A stretch of 15,024 nucleotides of DNA from JBDNIO01 sp041688215 (GCA_041688215.1 JBDNIO010000047.1:1-15024); one strand, 5' to 3'. Numbered from the stretch's first letter, positions 1 through 6,970 are shown. The notes: generated by a model not told the origin, from the sequence alone. Numbers and translations: made by a program.

Positions 1-30
1 GATGGAGACATGAAGTTCGGTTATTCCTTG

Positions 31-117
31 CGTCATTCCGGAAAGTGCGAAGCACTTGTCCGGAATCCAGGTTCTATAAGGTCTCACTGGATTCCGGGTC
101 TTCGCCCGGAATGACCG
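31..117. repeat. Bisymmetric inverted repeat downstream of rep
   Basis: An outer 10-base inverted repeat (GTCATTCCGG at 32-41, CCGGAATGAC at 106-115) encloses an inner exact 11-base inverted repeat (CCGGAATCCAG at 60-70, CTGGATTCCGG at 87-97). Each half can also fold alone: 38-63 forms CCGGA-AAGTGC-GAA-GCACTT-(G)-TCCGG, and 94-109 forms CCGGG-loop-CCCGG. The unit starts 28 bases past the rep stop codon. It looks like a dispersed, non-coding, MITE-like intergenic element. It may also act as an RNA processing or termination structure for rep, which has no classical terminator. Its copy number elsewhere in the genome is unknown. Confidence 0.7.
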
Positions 118-144
118 GTACGAGTTTATGGGACAGCAGTTGGC

Positions 145-2154
145 TCAGGTATTGGCTGCACCGAGCAGGTTCTTCAGGCCGGCCAGATGTGCGCGGCCGC
201 GCTGTTGCGCTTCTTCGGGCTGCACGGACGATTTGCCCTCCCATTCGATAACTTCCTGCGGTAACTCGCTCAGGAACCGGCTGGGTTCGCAATCCATATG
301 CCGTCCCTGGCGCTTGCGCTGCTTGCAATAGGACAGCATCAGACTTTGGCGGGCGCGCGTAATACCAACATACATTAGGCGGCGCTCTTCCTCGAGATTA
401 TCTTCGGCCAAGCTGTTGTGATGCGGCAGTAGGCCCTCCTCCACGCCGGTCAGGAATACGTGGTCGAATTCCAGGCCCTTGGCGGCGTGCAGGGTGAGCA
501 GATGGACCTGGTTGGGGTCGGGGCCGTCATCCTGTTTTTCCAGCATGTCGAGCAGGCCCAGGTGCGCGACGACCTCCTGCAGGTTTCTTGATTTGTTTTT
601 TTCCGGCTCGCTGGCGCGTTGCAGCCATTGCGCGAATTCCTGCACGTTTTCGAGTTTGCGCGTGGCCTGACGTTCGTTAGGGGTGGATTCACGGATCCAG
701 TCGCTGTAACCGATGTCGGCCATCAGGGTGTTTAGTATCTGCACGGGCGGCTCGGATTCGCCAAGTTCCATCAAGCCCTGCGTCCATTCCACGAATTGGT
801 CCAGGCGATGCGCGGCGCGGCCATTTAGTGCGCCTGCCAAACCAATGCCCTTGGCCGCGTCGAATAAACTCAAACCCCGTTCGCCCGCGTAGCGGCCGAG
901 TTGTTCGAGGGTGGCGGGGCCGAGTTCGCGCCGCGGCAGGTTGACGATGCGCAGGAAGGCGGTGTCGTCGTCCGGGTTTACCAGCAGGCGCAGGTAGGCC
1001 ATTAGGTCACGGATTTCCGAGCGATCGAAGAACGATTTCCCACCGGACACACGATAGCTGATGCTGCGCTCACGCAGCACGCGCTCGAACGCCCGCGCCT
1101 GATAATTGCCGCGGTAGAGCACTGCATAATCGCCATAGCGTTTGCCGCTGCGGATGCGGTGCGCGATGAGTTCGCTGACCACGCGCTCGGCTTCGCTGTT
1201 GTCGTCCGGGCACGGCAGAATGCGTAACCGGTCGCCCTGGCCAAACGCGCTCCACAGCGTTTTCGCGTAGGCGCGTTCGTTGTTTTCGATCAGGCGGTTG
1301 GCGGCTGTGAGAATGTGCCCGCAGGAACGATAATTCTGCTCCAGTTTGATTACCGTTAAATGTGGGAAGTCTTTGCTCAGATCGCCGATATTGCCGGGCT
1401 GCGCGCCGCGCCAGGCGTAGATGGACTGGTCGTCATCACCCACGACGGTAAACGCGGCGCGTACCCCGGCCAGCAGTTTGAGTAGCTGGTATTGCGCGCC
1501 GTTGGTGTCCTGGTATTCGTCTACCAGCAAGTAGCGGAAACGGTTTTGCCAGCGTTCGCGCAGTTCGGCATTGTCGCGCAGCAGGGTCACCGGCAACGCT
1601 AAAAGATCATCAAAATCCACCGCGTTATAGGCGCGCAGGTGACGCTGATATTCGGCATAGGCACGCGCCTGACGCGCTTCGCCGTCGTTTTCCACATCGG
1701 CAAGCGCGCGATCATGTTCGATGCCCGCGGCTTTCCAGCGGCTGATGGCGGCACGCGCAATCTTGCGCAAGGCGGGGTCTTTGCCCAGAAGGTCGGTCAG
1801 CAGCTTATCGCTGTCGTCTGCATCAAAAATAGAAAACCCGGGTTTCAAGCCCGCCGCTTCGGTTTCACTTTGCAGCAGGCGCAACCCCAGGCTGTGAAAG
1901 GTACATACCAGCAGGCCGCGGGTGCGTTCGGCGTCCAGCAAGCCGCCAACCCGCGTCTTCATCTCGCGCGCGGCCTTGTTGGTGAAGGTTACCGCCGCAA
2001 TGCGCGCCGGCGGCACGCCGGAATCGATCAGATGCGCGATTTTATGGGTGATGACACCCGTCTTGCCGGAACCGGCGCCGGCCAGTACCAGCAAAGGCCC
2101 ATCAATATGCTCGACCGCGGATTGCTGTTGGGAATTAAGTTTGGGGCTCGCCAT
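145..2154 (-). CDS. rep: ATP-dependent DNA helicase Rep
   Basis: A UvrD/Rep-type superfamily 1A 3'-5' DNA helicase that clears proteins from DNA ahead of replication forks and aids restart, acting in the cytoplasm. The 669 residues match E. coli Rep (673) along the whole length. All SF1 motifs are visible: Q motif around LNSQQQ (6-11), Walker A AGAGSGKT (25-32), motif Ia TFTNKAAREM (56-65), Walker B DEYQD (212-216), motif III GDDDQSIYAWRGA (239-251), motif IV QNYRS (273-277), motif V TLHAAKGLEF (554-563) and motif VI YVGITRAR (595-602). The conserved Rep tail (QRGRAHLAGLKNLL, 651-664) separates it from UvrD and PcrA. The ATG lies 20 bases after the porin terminator and has no clear Shine-Dalgarno sequence. 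No sign of damage. Confidence 0.97.
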   Translation of the reverse strand: MASPKLNSQQQSAVEHIDGPLLVLAGAGSGKTGVITHKIAHLIDSGVPPARIAAVTFTNKAAREMKTRVGGLLDAERTRGLLVCTFHSLGLRLLQSETEAAGLKPGFSIFDADDSDKLLTDLLGKDPALRKIARAAISRWKAAGIEHDRALADVENDGEARQARAYAEYQRHLRAYNAVDFDDLLALPVTLLRDNAELRERWQNRFRYLLVDEYQDTNGAQYQLLKLLAGVRAAFTVVGDDDQSIYAWRGAQPGNIGDLSKDFPHLTVIKLEQNYRSCGHILTAANRLIENNERAYAKTLWSAFGQGDRLRILPCPDDNSEAERVVSELIAHRIRSGKRYGDYAVLYRGNYQARAFERVLRERSISYRVSGGKSFFDRSEIRDLMAYLRLLVNPDDDTAFLRIVNLPRRELGPATLEQLGRYAGERGLSLFDAAKGIGLAGALNGRAAHRLDQFVEWTQGLMELGESEPPVQILNTLMADIGYSDWIRESTPNERQATRKLENVQEFAQWLQRASEPEKNKSRNLQEVVAHLGLLDMLEKQDDGPDPNQVHLLTLHAAKGLEFDHVFLTGVEEGLLPHHNSLAEDNLEEERRLMYVGITRARQSLMLSYCKQRKRQGRHMDCEPSRFLSELPQEVIEWEGKSSVQPEEAQQRGRAHLAGLKNLLGAANT

Positions 2155-2163
2155 GGGGCGCGG

Positions 2164-2169
2164 ATTGTA
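2164..2169 (-). promoter_or_regulatory. Possible -10 element for rep
   Basis: TACAAT (5 of 6 matches to TATAAT) ends 9 bases before the rep ATG, between that start and the porin terminator. No convincing -35 hexamer sits 16-18 bases upstream, because that space is the terminator hairpin. If used, transcription would begin almost at the start codon and give a nearly leaderless mRNA, which would fit the absence of a ribosome binding site. This is tentative; readthrough from the porin transcript is the alternative. Confidence 0.25.
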
Positions 2170-2173
2170 GCAA

Positions 2174-2200
2174 TAAAAAAGCCGGCCCCGAGGGGCCGAC
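2174..2200 (-). terminator. Rho-independent terminator of the porin gene
   Basis: On the minus strand a GC-rich hairpin (GTCGGCCC, loop CTCG, GGGCCGGC, one G-T pair) is followed directly by TTTTTT. It begins 26 bases after the porin stop codon and ends 20 bases before the rep start. It should largely separate porin transcription from rep. Confidence 0.9.
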
Positions 2201-2225
2201 TCTAACCAGCGTAACCGGTGTTCGG

Positions 2226-2987
2226 TTACAGGCTTTTAGCTACGGTGAAAACGAAGGTGTCTTCACACAAATCGGAGCCGCCAAAGCAGTCGTTGTTGTC
2301 GAGGTTGGTATCGACGTAGGCAACGGCCCAATCGAGCTTGAAGAACGAGGTGCTGAAACCAATCGACCAATCGTAGTAATCACGGGTACCAAACGCCGCG
2401 TTATCGTCGATGGCCTGATAGCCGGCGTGCAAGTCCAAACTAACACCGCTGTCGGAGATCGGTACGCCACCGTTCAGGTTGTAGTAGAAGCTGTCACCCG
2501 ACTCGGCGAAGTAGTCCGGGCTGTATGAAACACTGAACGACGTCGAAAACTGGTCCGTCGAATAGCTGATACCCGGGGTAAACTCTACGAAGTCGATCTC
2601 TGCCTGACCCGCCGCTGTGCTGGCGCCCGGGTAGTAGAAATACAGCACATTGAAGTCCAGGGCCAGAGCTTCGGTAACAGACAGGCCATAGCCGGCATAA
2701 ATGTCTACTTCCGCCTGCGACCCACTGGTGCCGTCGATCGGATTCGGGCTGAAGTTGTCAATGTTGGAGGCCCAGGTGCCTACATACAGACCCGACTCAT
2801 GGGCGATATCAAACCCGCCTTGCAGGGCGAAATCCTTATCCGTTTGCGAAATACCGCGGAAGCGATAATCGGTTGTGAAGGCAACATTGCCGCTGACATC
2901 GAAGCCGTTACCTGCGTCTTCGGCAACTGCCAATGACGATACGCTCAACAGGCCGGCGCCCAAAAACATTAAATACTTAGATTGCAT
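2226..2987 (-). CDS. TorF-family putative outer-membrane porin (Gcw_chp)
   Basis: A 253-residue beta-barrel protein of the TorF/Gcw_chp family (TIGR02001, PF09694), whose substrate is not established. Residues 1-22 form a signal peptide (hydrophobic core LMFLGAGLLSVSSLAVA, cleavage expected after AVA-22), giving a mature outer-membrane barrel of about 231 residues. The family hallmark is near the N-terminus: TTDYRFRGISQTDKDFALQG (38-57). Alternating aromatic and polar residues typical of transmembrane beta strands follow to the end. Cys234 and Cys241 near the C-terminus could form a disulfide in a loop. The ATG has GGAG nine bases upstream. The upstream region holds a sigma-54 promoter with NtrC- and IHF-like sites, much like those of glnK 2 kb away, so I infer nitrogen-regulated expression. 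From memory, porins of this family often neighbour glnK-amt. Family assignment is strong; function is inferred. Confidence 0.9.
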   Translation of the reverse strand: MQSKYLMFLGAGLLSVSSLAVAEDAGNGFDVSGNVAFTTDYRFRGISQTDKDFALQGGFDIAHESGLYVGTWASNIDNFSPNPIDGTSGSQAEVDIYAGYGLSVTEALALDFNVLYFYYPGASTAAGQAEIDFVEFTPGISYSTDQFSTSFSVSYSPDYFAESGDSFYYNLNGGVPISDSGVSLDLHAGYQAIDDNAAFGTRDYYDWSIGFSTSFFKLDWAVAYVDTNLDNNDCFGGSDLCEDTFVFTVAKSL

Positions 2988-3073
2988 GTGTTTCCACTCC
3001 CTTTGGTTTTGCGCTTATTCAAGATAAGCCGACGAAGTTTGCGCAGAGTCTTTGCCGGACGTGGGCAAAGCAA

Positions 3074-3089
3074 TGCACTTCCCGTGCCA
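3074..3089 (-). promoter_or_regulatory. Sigma-54 (-24/-12) promoter for the porin gene
   Basis: On the minus strand the site reads TGGCACGGGAAGTGCA, preceded by T to give the full YTGGCACG block. The GG and GC dinucleotides are exactly 10 bases apart. It differs from the consensus YTGGCACG-N4-TTGCW by a single base (GTGCA for TTGCA). The predicted transcription start is about position 3063, giving a leader of about 75 bases. It is on the correct strand and at a sensible distance. Confidence 0.85.
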
Positions 3090-3119
3090 AAATCGGCGCG
3101 CAAATACAAATATCGTTTT

Positions 3120-3132
3120 AATCAAGGATTAA
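3120..3132. promoter_or_regulatory. IHF-like site upstream of the porin promoter
   Basis: AATCAAGGATTAA matches the IHF consensus WATCAANNNNTTR with one mismatch and sits in AT-rich DNA. Its centre is near -63 from the predicted start, between the sigma-54 promoter and the NtrC-like sites, where a DNA bend is expected in NtrC-activated promoters. Confidence 0.5.
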
Positions 3133-3158
3133 GGGCAGATAAAGCTTGCCCCATATCG

Positions 3159-3180
3159 TGCACTTACTAGCAATGGTGCG
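3159..3180. promoter_or_regulatory. Split NtrC-like half-sites upstream of the porin gene
   Basis: TGCAC (3159-3163) and GGTGCG (3175-3180) are the two halves of an NtrC palindrome, but GCAC and GTGC are 12 bases apart instead of 7. The centre falls near -107 from the predicted sigma-54 start. The spacing defect makes this a weak site on its own; the position and the companion site at 3196-3212 raise its plausibility. Confidence 0.4.
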
Positions 3181-3195
3181 CCGATTCAAGCGCCC

Positions 3196-3212
3196 CGCCC
3201 GCTTTTGGTGCG
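3196..3212. promoter_or_regulatory. Predicted NtrC binding site for the porin gene
   Basis: CGCCCGCTTTTGGTGCG is identical at 14 of 17 positions to the clean NtrC palindrome in front of glnK (CGCACAGTTTTGGTGCG). Relative to GCAC-N7-GTGC it has one mismatch (GCCC in the left half). It ends two bases before the yifB stop codon and is centred near -141 from the predicted porin transcription start. Together with the half-sites near -107 this resembles the paired NtrC enhancer at E. coli glnAp2. Confidence 0.6.
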
Positions 3213-3213
3213 T

Positions 3214-4725
3214 TTAGATGGCCGGCGTACCGGCGAGCTGCCTGTAGCCCAGTGCTTCGCTGATATGCGGGGTCTGAATTTGCGCGGCACCGTCCAGATC
3301 GGCAATCGATCGCGCCACTTTAAGACTGCGATGATAAGCACGCGCGGACAGCCCGAGCTTATCCATCGCCTGTTCGACCAGATACTGGGCATCGGCGGAG
3401 GTTTTACAGTGCTGGCGGATCTGCGGCACGGTTAGCCGTGCGTTCGGGGCGTGCCCGCGCTGGCCTGACAGGGTTCGAGCCTGAATTACTCGCGCCCGCA
3501 CGTCGGCGCTATGTGAATCGTTGCTGGGCGCTTCCTCGGTAAGCAGTGTGCGGGGCACGCGGGCCACATGCAGGTGCATGTCGATGCGGTCCAGCAAGGG
3601 TCCGGAGATGCGCTGGCGGTAGCGGGCCACGCGGTCTGCACTGCAGTGGCAACGGCCAGATTCCTCCCCCAGATAACCGCAGGGGCAAGGATTCATGGCC
3701 GCAATTAATTGAAATTGTGCAGGAAAATCCGCTTGCCTGGCAGCGCGGGAAATAGTGATATTGCCGGACTCGAGGGGCTCGCGCAGCACTTCCAGCACGC
3801 GGCGCTCGAACTCCGGCAGTTCGTCTAAAAATAAAACGCCATGGTGGGCCAGCGTGATTTCGCCGGGGCGCGGGGTCGGGCCGCCACCCACCAAAGCCAC
3901 GCCAGACGCGGTGTGATGCGGTGCCCGAAAAGGTCGCAGGCCCCAATGCAGGGCCGGGTCAAAACCGCTTTGGCTTATTGACGCGACTGAGGCCGCCTCA
4001 ATGGACTCTTGTTCTGTCATGGGCGGCAATATGCCAGGCAGACGTGCGGCCAGCATGCTTTTGCCGCTGCCGGGCGGGCCGGTCATCAGGATAGAATGGC
4101 CGCCGACTGCGGCAATTTCCAGGGCGCGTTTGGCCTGATACTGGCCGCGCACCTCTGAAAGGTCGGGTACTGTCATTACGCACTGATCTGGTGCAATGGC
4201 AAAAGGCAGGGCATCTTCGCCGATTAATGCCGCGGTTATTTGCATCAGACTAGTCGCGGTACGCGCGCATTGCGGCCCAGCCAGCGCCGCTTCCGGTCCG
4301 TTGTGCGCGGGCACCACCAGCACTCGGCCCTCATCGCGTGCGGTTAGCGCCGCTGGCAGGGCACCACGTACCGGACGCAACTCGCCGGAAAGCGATAGCT
4401 CGCCTGTAAATTCATAGTTTTCCATCGACGCTGCTGAAATCTGGCCGGAAGCCGCCAGAATCCCCAGGGCAATGGCAAGGTCGAAGCGCCCGCCTTCCTT
4501 GGGCAGGTCGGCGGGCGCCAGGTTGATGGTGGTGCGACGGCTGGGGAATTCGTAGCCGCTGTTTTTAATCGCCGCGCGAACGCGGTCCTTGCTTTCCTTA
4601 ACTTCGGTTTCGGGTAGGCCCACAATCGAAAGCGCGGGCAAGCCGCCTGAAATATCTACCTCCACCCGCACCAGCGGGGCCTGCATGCCAGTCTGGGCAC
4701 GGCTGAGTACGCAGGCCAGGGTCAT
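3214..4725 (-). CDS. comM: YifB/ComM family AAA+ ATPase (Mg-chelatase-like)
   Basis: A 503-residue cytoplasmic AAA+ protein of the YifB/ComM family (E. coli YifB 506). ComM is known as a hexameric helicase that promotes branch migration when transformed DNA integrates; the role in non-competent bacteria is less clear. Residues 1-170 form the Lon-like ChlI N-domain (SIVGLPETEVKESKDRVRAA, 33-52). The ATPase has Walker A GPPGSGKS (216-223), Walker B VLFLDEL (297-303) and GPLLDRID (375-382). A zinc-binding patch is visible as CPCG (347-350) plus CHC (359-361). The C-terminal Mg_chelatase_C part includes LGLSARAYHRSLKVARSIADL (458-478). ATG start, 10 bases after the ubiK stop, so the two are probably cotranscribed. 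No clear terminator follows, and its last codons abut the porin enhancer region. Confidence 0.96.
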   Translation of the reverse strand: MTLACVLSRAQTGMQAPLVRVEVDISGGLPALSIVGLPETEVKESKDRVRAAIKNSGYEFPSRRTTINLAPADLPKEGGRFDLAIALGILAASGQISAASMENYEFTGELSLSGELRPVRGALPAALTARDEGRVLVVPAHNGPEAALAGPQCARTATSLMQITAALIGEDALPFAIAPDQCVMTVPDLSEVRGQYQAKRALEIAAVGGHSILMTGPPGSGKSMLAARLPGILPPMTEQESIEAASVASISQSGFDPALHWGLRPFRAPHHTASGVALVGGGPTPRPGEITLAHHGVLFLDELPEFERRVLEVLREPLESGNITISRAARQADFPAQFQLIAAMNPCPCGYLGEESGRCHCSADRVARYRQRISGPLLDRIDMHLHVARVPRTLLTEEAPSNDSHSADVRARVIQARTLSGQRGHAPNARLTVPQIRQHCKTSADAQYLVEQAMDKLGLSARAYHRSLKVARSIADLDGAAQIQTPHISEALGYRQLAGTPAI

Positions 4726-4735
4726 TATTCAAGGC

Positions 4736-4990
4736 TCATTTCTGGGCGGATTTTTGCTTTTCCATGACCTGAATCTGAACCTCCAGCTCCTCCACCCGCG
4801 CTCGCGTAGTGGCCAGCATTTGCCGGGCGGCTTCAAATTCCTCGCGGCCGACGAGATCCAGACGCGGCAGTTGGCTTTGCAACACGGCGCGGAAGTTTTC
4901 TTCCAGTTCGCGCCGCACCACGCCCAGGCCGGGCGGCATGACTGCAGAGAGCCGCGCGGCCAGTTCCTCGAGTTGTCGGGTATCGATCAC
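4736..4990 (-). CDS. ubiK: UbiK family accessory factor for ubiquinone biosynthesis
   Basis: An 84-residue protein homologous to E. coli UbiK (YqiC, 96 residues). UbiK binds UbiJ and assists the later hydroxylation and methylation steps of aerobic ubiquinone synthesis in the Ubi complex. The sequence aligns from the first residue (MIDTRQLEELAARL) through the family signature LDLVGREEF (44-52). The tail from about 53 to 80 is charged and heptad-like, consistent with the expected coiled coil. The start is GTG with a strong GGAGG four bases upstream. It leads a two-gene minus-strand unit with yifB and is divergent from glnK; the NtrC site lies between the two genes. Slightly shorter than the E. 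coli protein at the C-terminus. Confidence 0.93.
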   Translation of the reverse strand: MIDTRQLEELAARLSAVMPPGLGVVRRELEENFRAVLQSQLPRLDLVGREEFEAARQMLATTRARVEELEVQIQVMEKQKSAQK

Positions 4991-5059
4991 AGTGCCTCCG
5001 TATCCGTTGCTTGATCGGCGCCAAGTTCAAGTCTACACGCAACGGCGCGTGCTGAGGCT

Positions 5060-5076
5060 CGCACAGTTTTGGTGCG
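5060..5076. promoter_or_regulatory. NtrC binding site upstream of glnK
   Basis: CGCACAGTTTTGGTGCG matches the NtrC palindrome GCAC-N7-GTGC exactly, with the TGG core of the right half. Its centre is about 108 bases upstream of the predicted sigma-54 start, the usual enhancer distance. It is overlapped by an 8-base inverted repeat (GAGGCTCG 5054-5061, CGAGCCTC 5086-5093). Confidence 0.8.
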
Positions 5077-5127
5077 AATCCTGTCCGAGCCTCGTATAGG
5101 GCCCATCATAAAAGCCAGCGGCACTCG

Positions 5128-5140
5128 TAACTTGTTGTTT
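5128..5140. promoter_or_regulatory. IHF-like site between NtrC site and glnK promoter
   Basis: On the minus strand AAACAACAAGTTA fits WATCAANNNNTTR with one mismatch. It lies in an AT-rich tract between the NtrC site and the sigma-54 promoter, where bending would help enhancer contact. The sequence alone is weak support. Confidence 0.35.
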
Positions 5141-5149
5141 TATAAGTGT

Positions 5150-5165
5150 TGGCACGCGGAATGCT
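5150..5165 (+). promoter_or_regulatory. Sigma-54 (-24/-12) promoter for glnK-amt
   Basis: TGGCACGCGGAATGCT, preceded by T, gives a perfect YTGGCACG block and ATGCT in place of TTGCW (one mismatch), with the GG-N10-GC spacing exact. The predicted start is about position 5176, a 79-base leader before the glnK ATG. With the NtrC site at 5060-5076 this is a classic nitrogen-starvation promoter. Confidence 0.88.
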
Positions 5166-5254
5166 TTATGTGATCCGCAAGCCGTGGGTTTGCACGTCCC
5201 GAACGTCTATGAAGGCGCCGGGGGCCGGGATCATGAATGACAGGAGTTAAAGCA

Positions 5255-5593
5255 ATGAAATTAATCGCAGCCGTCATCAAGCCTTTCAAGCTGGATGAAG
5301 TGCGCGAAGCCTTATCTGAAGTCGGGGTGCAAGGTATCACCGTGACGGAAGTAAAAGGTTTCGGGCGTCAGAAAGGCCATACGGAACTCTACCGCGGCGC
5401 TGAATACGTGGTGGATTTTTTACCCAAGGTGAAGATTGAAGTCGCTGTTGACGACAGCGGTCTGGAACCCGCGATGGAAGCCATCGCCAAGGCTGCCCAT
5501 ACCGGCAAGATCGGCGACGGCAAAATCTTCGTAACCGACCTGCAAGAGGCCATTCGCATACGCACCGGTGAAACCGGCGGCGGCGCGCTTTAG
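5255..5593 (+). CDS. glnK: P-II family nitrogen regulatory protein GlnK
   Basis: A 112-residue P-II signal protein. These trimers sense ATP/ADP and 2-oxoglutarate and, by their T-loops, plug partner ammonium channels and tune NtrB and uridylyltransferase signalling. Family motifs are intact: KPFKLDEVREAL (9-20), the T-loop VKGFGRQKGHTELYRGAEY (33-51) with Tyr51, the uridylylation site, and Arg47, which enters the Amt pore in the E. coli complex, and the nucleotide-binding TGKIGDGKIFV (83-93). The second P-II signature RIRTGE follows near the end. I chose the ATG at 5255 because AGGAG (5242-5246) sits eight bases before it; an in-frame ATG at 5237 would add six atypical residues. It is preceded by NtrC and sigma-54 sites and lies 30 bases before amt, so the two form an operon. 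The linkage to amt favours GlnK over GlnB. Confidence 0.95.
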   Translation: MKLIAAVIKPFKLDEVREALSEVGVQGITVTEVKGFGRQKGHTELYRGAEYVVDFLPKVKIEVAVDDSGLEPAMEAIAKAAHTGKIGDGKIFVTDLQEAIRIRTGETGGGAL

Positions 5594-5623
5594 GCCGATC
5601 AGGAAACTAAAGGGAGTTATTTA

Positions 5624-6907
5624 ATGGAAAATCAGATATTTGAACTCCAGTACGCCATGGATACGTTTTATTTCCTTATCTGTGGCGCATTGGTCATGTG
5701 GATGGCGGCGGGCTTTACCATGCTCGAATCTGGCCTGGTACGGGCCAAGAACACCACTGAAATTTTAACCAAGAACGTCGGCCTGTATTCGATCGCTTGC
5801 ATCATGTACATGGTCTGCGGCTATTACTTGATGTATGGCGGCGATTTGTTCCTTTCCGGTATTGCCGGCGGGGACACGCTGGTGGCCGATGCGCTCGCTG
5901 CTTCAGCCGAAAACGGTTTCGGCGGCGACTCGGTGTACGCGGGCGCCTCGGACTTCTTCTTCCAGGTCGTGTTCGTGGCAACCGCCATGTCGATTGTGTC
6001 CGGCGCGGTCGCCGAACGCATGAAGCTGTGGGCGTTTCTCGCTTTCGCCGTGGTCATGACCGGCTTCATCTACCCAATGGAAGGCGCCTGGACCTGGGGT
6101 GGCAACGCCGTATTCGGCCTGTACAACCTGGGCGATCTCGGCTTCTCGGACTTCGCCGGCTCCGGCATTGTGCACATGGCCGGTGCGGCTGCCGCGTTAG
6201 CGGGTGTGCTTCTGCTCGGCGCCCGTAAAGGCAAGTACCGAGCGGATGGTTCGATTCGCCCGATTCCCGGTTCCAACCTGCCGCTGGCGACTATCGGCAT
6301 GTTCATCCTGTGGATGGGCTGGTTCGGGTTTAACGGCGGCTCGGTACTGAAACTAGGCGACATCGGCAACGCCAACGCGGTTGCCATGGTGTTCCTGAAC
6401 ACCAACGCGGCCGCCGCCGGTGGCCTGGTCGCAGCGCTATTGCTGGCGCGTGCGTTGTTCGGGAAAGCTGATCTGACCATGGCGCTCAACGGCGCGCTGG
6501 CCGGCTTGGTGGTGATTACCGCTGAGCCCTCCACTCCGAGCCCGCTGGTCGCCACCCTGTTTGGTGTATCCGGTGGCCTGCTGGTGGTGTTCGCAATCGT
6601 CGCGCTCGACAAGATGAAGATCGACGACCCCGTCGGTGCCATCTCGGTGCACGGCGTTTGCGGTCTGCTTGGCTTGATGGTGGTACCGTTGACCAATGGT
6701 GATGCCAGCTTTGTTGGCCAGATCGTCGGCGCACTGACCATCTTCACCTGGGTGTTCGTCACCAGCCTGATCGTCTGGGGCATACTTAAAGCCACAGTCG
6801 GAATTCGGGTAAGCGAAGAACAGGAGTACGAAGGCGTGGATGTTTCCGAATGCGGCCTGGAGGCCTACCCGGAATTCACCACCGCCGGTAGCCAACGCGC
6901 AGGTTAA
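5624..6907 (+). CDS. amt: Ammonium transporter (Amt), type without signal peptide
   Basis: A 427-residue inner-membrane Amt/Mep channel that takes up ammonium by deprotonation and NH3/H+ conduction. The pore residues are visible: Phe gate FQVVF (113-117), DFAGSGIVH with Asp176 and pore His184, GWFGFNGGS (232-240) and the second pore His343 in SVHGVCGLLG. There are about 11 hydrophobic helices. The N-terminus (MENQIFELQYAMDTFYFL) has no cleavable signal peptide, unlike its downstream paralog, and LVRAKNTTEILTKN (38-51) is characteristic of a separate Amt subgroup. The cytoplasmic tail carries GIRVSEEQEYEGVDVSECG (393-411), the region that signals to and binds P-II proteins. The ATG has GGGAG eight bases upstream and follows glnK by 30 bases under the same sigma-54 promoter. 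It ends 29 bases before a strong terminator. Confidence 0.95.
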   Translation: MENQIFELQYAMDTFYFLICGALVMWMAAGFTMLESGLVRAKNTTEILTKNVGLYSIACIMYMVCGYYLMYGGDLFLSGIAGGDTLVADALAASAENGFGGDSVYAGASDFFFQVVFVATAMSIVSGAVAERMKLWAFLAFAVVMTGFIYPMEGAWTWGGNAVFGLYNLGDLGFSDFAGSGIVHMAGAAAALAGVLLLGARKGKYRADGSIRPIPGSNLPLATIGMFILWMGWFGFNGGSVLKLGDIGNANAVAMVFLNTNAAAAGGLVAALLLARALFGKADLTMALNGALAGLVVITAEPSTPSPLVATLFGVSGGLLVVFAIVALDKMKIDDPVGAISVHGVCGLLGLMVVPLTNGDASFVGQIVGALTIFTWVFVTSLIVWGILKATVGIRVSEEQEYEGVDVSECGLEAYPEFTTAGSQRAG

Positions 6908-6936
6908 TTTTCGCGCACAACCAGGCCTTTTGGCCA

Positions 6937-6970
6937 AACGTGCCCCGGTGCAAGCCGGGGCACGTTTTTT
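6937..6970 (+). terminator. Rho-independent terminator after the first amt
   Basis: A perfect 12-base stem (AACGTGCCCCGG at 6937-6948, CCGGGGCACGTT at 6955-6966) with a 6-base loop is followed by a T-tract ending at 6970. It divides the glnK-amt unit from the second amt-glnK unit, so the latter needs its own promoter or regulated readthrough. Confidence 0.93.

Noticed and set aside
1639..2205. Open frame of 188 codons antisense to rep
   Set aside because: It lies opposite the conserved Rep ATPase region and shows no family features; a shadow frame.
6070..6795. Long open frame of 241 codons antisense to the first amt
   Set aside because: Composition follows from the GC-rich codon pattern of amt; no recognisable domain, no ribosome binding site, fully within a conserved gene.
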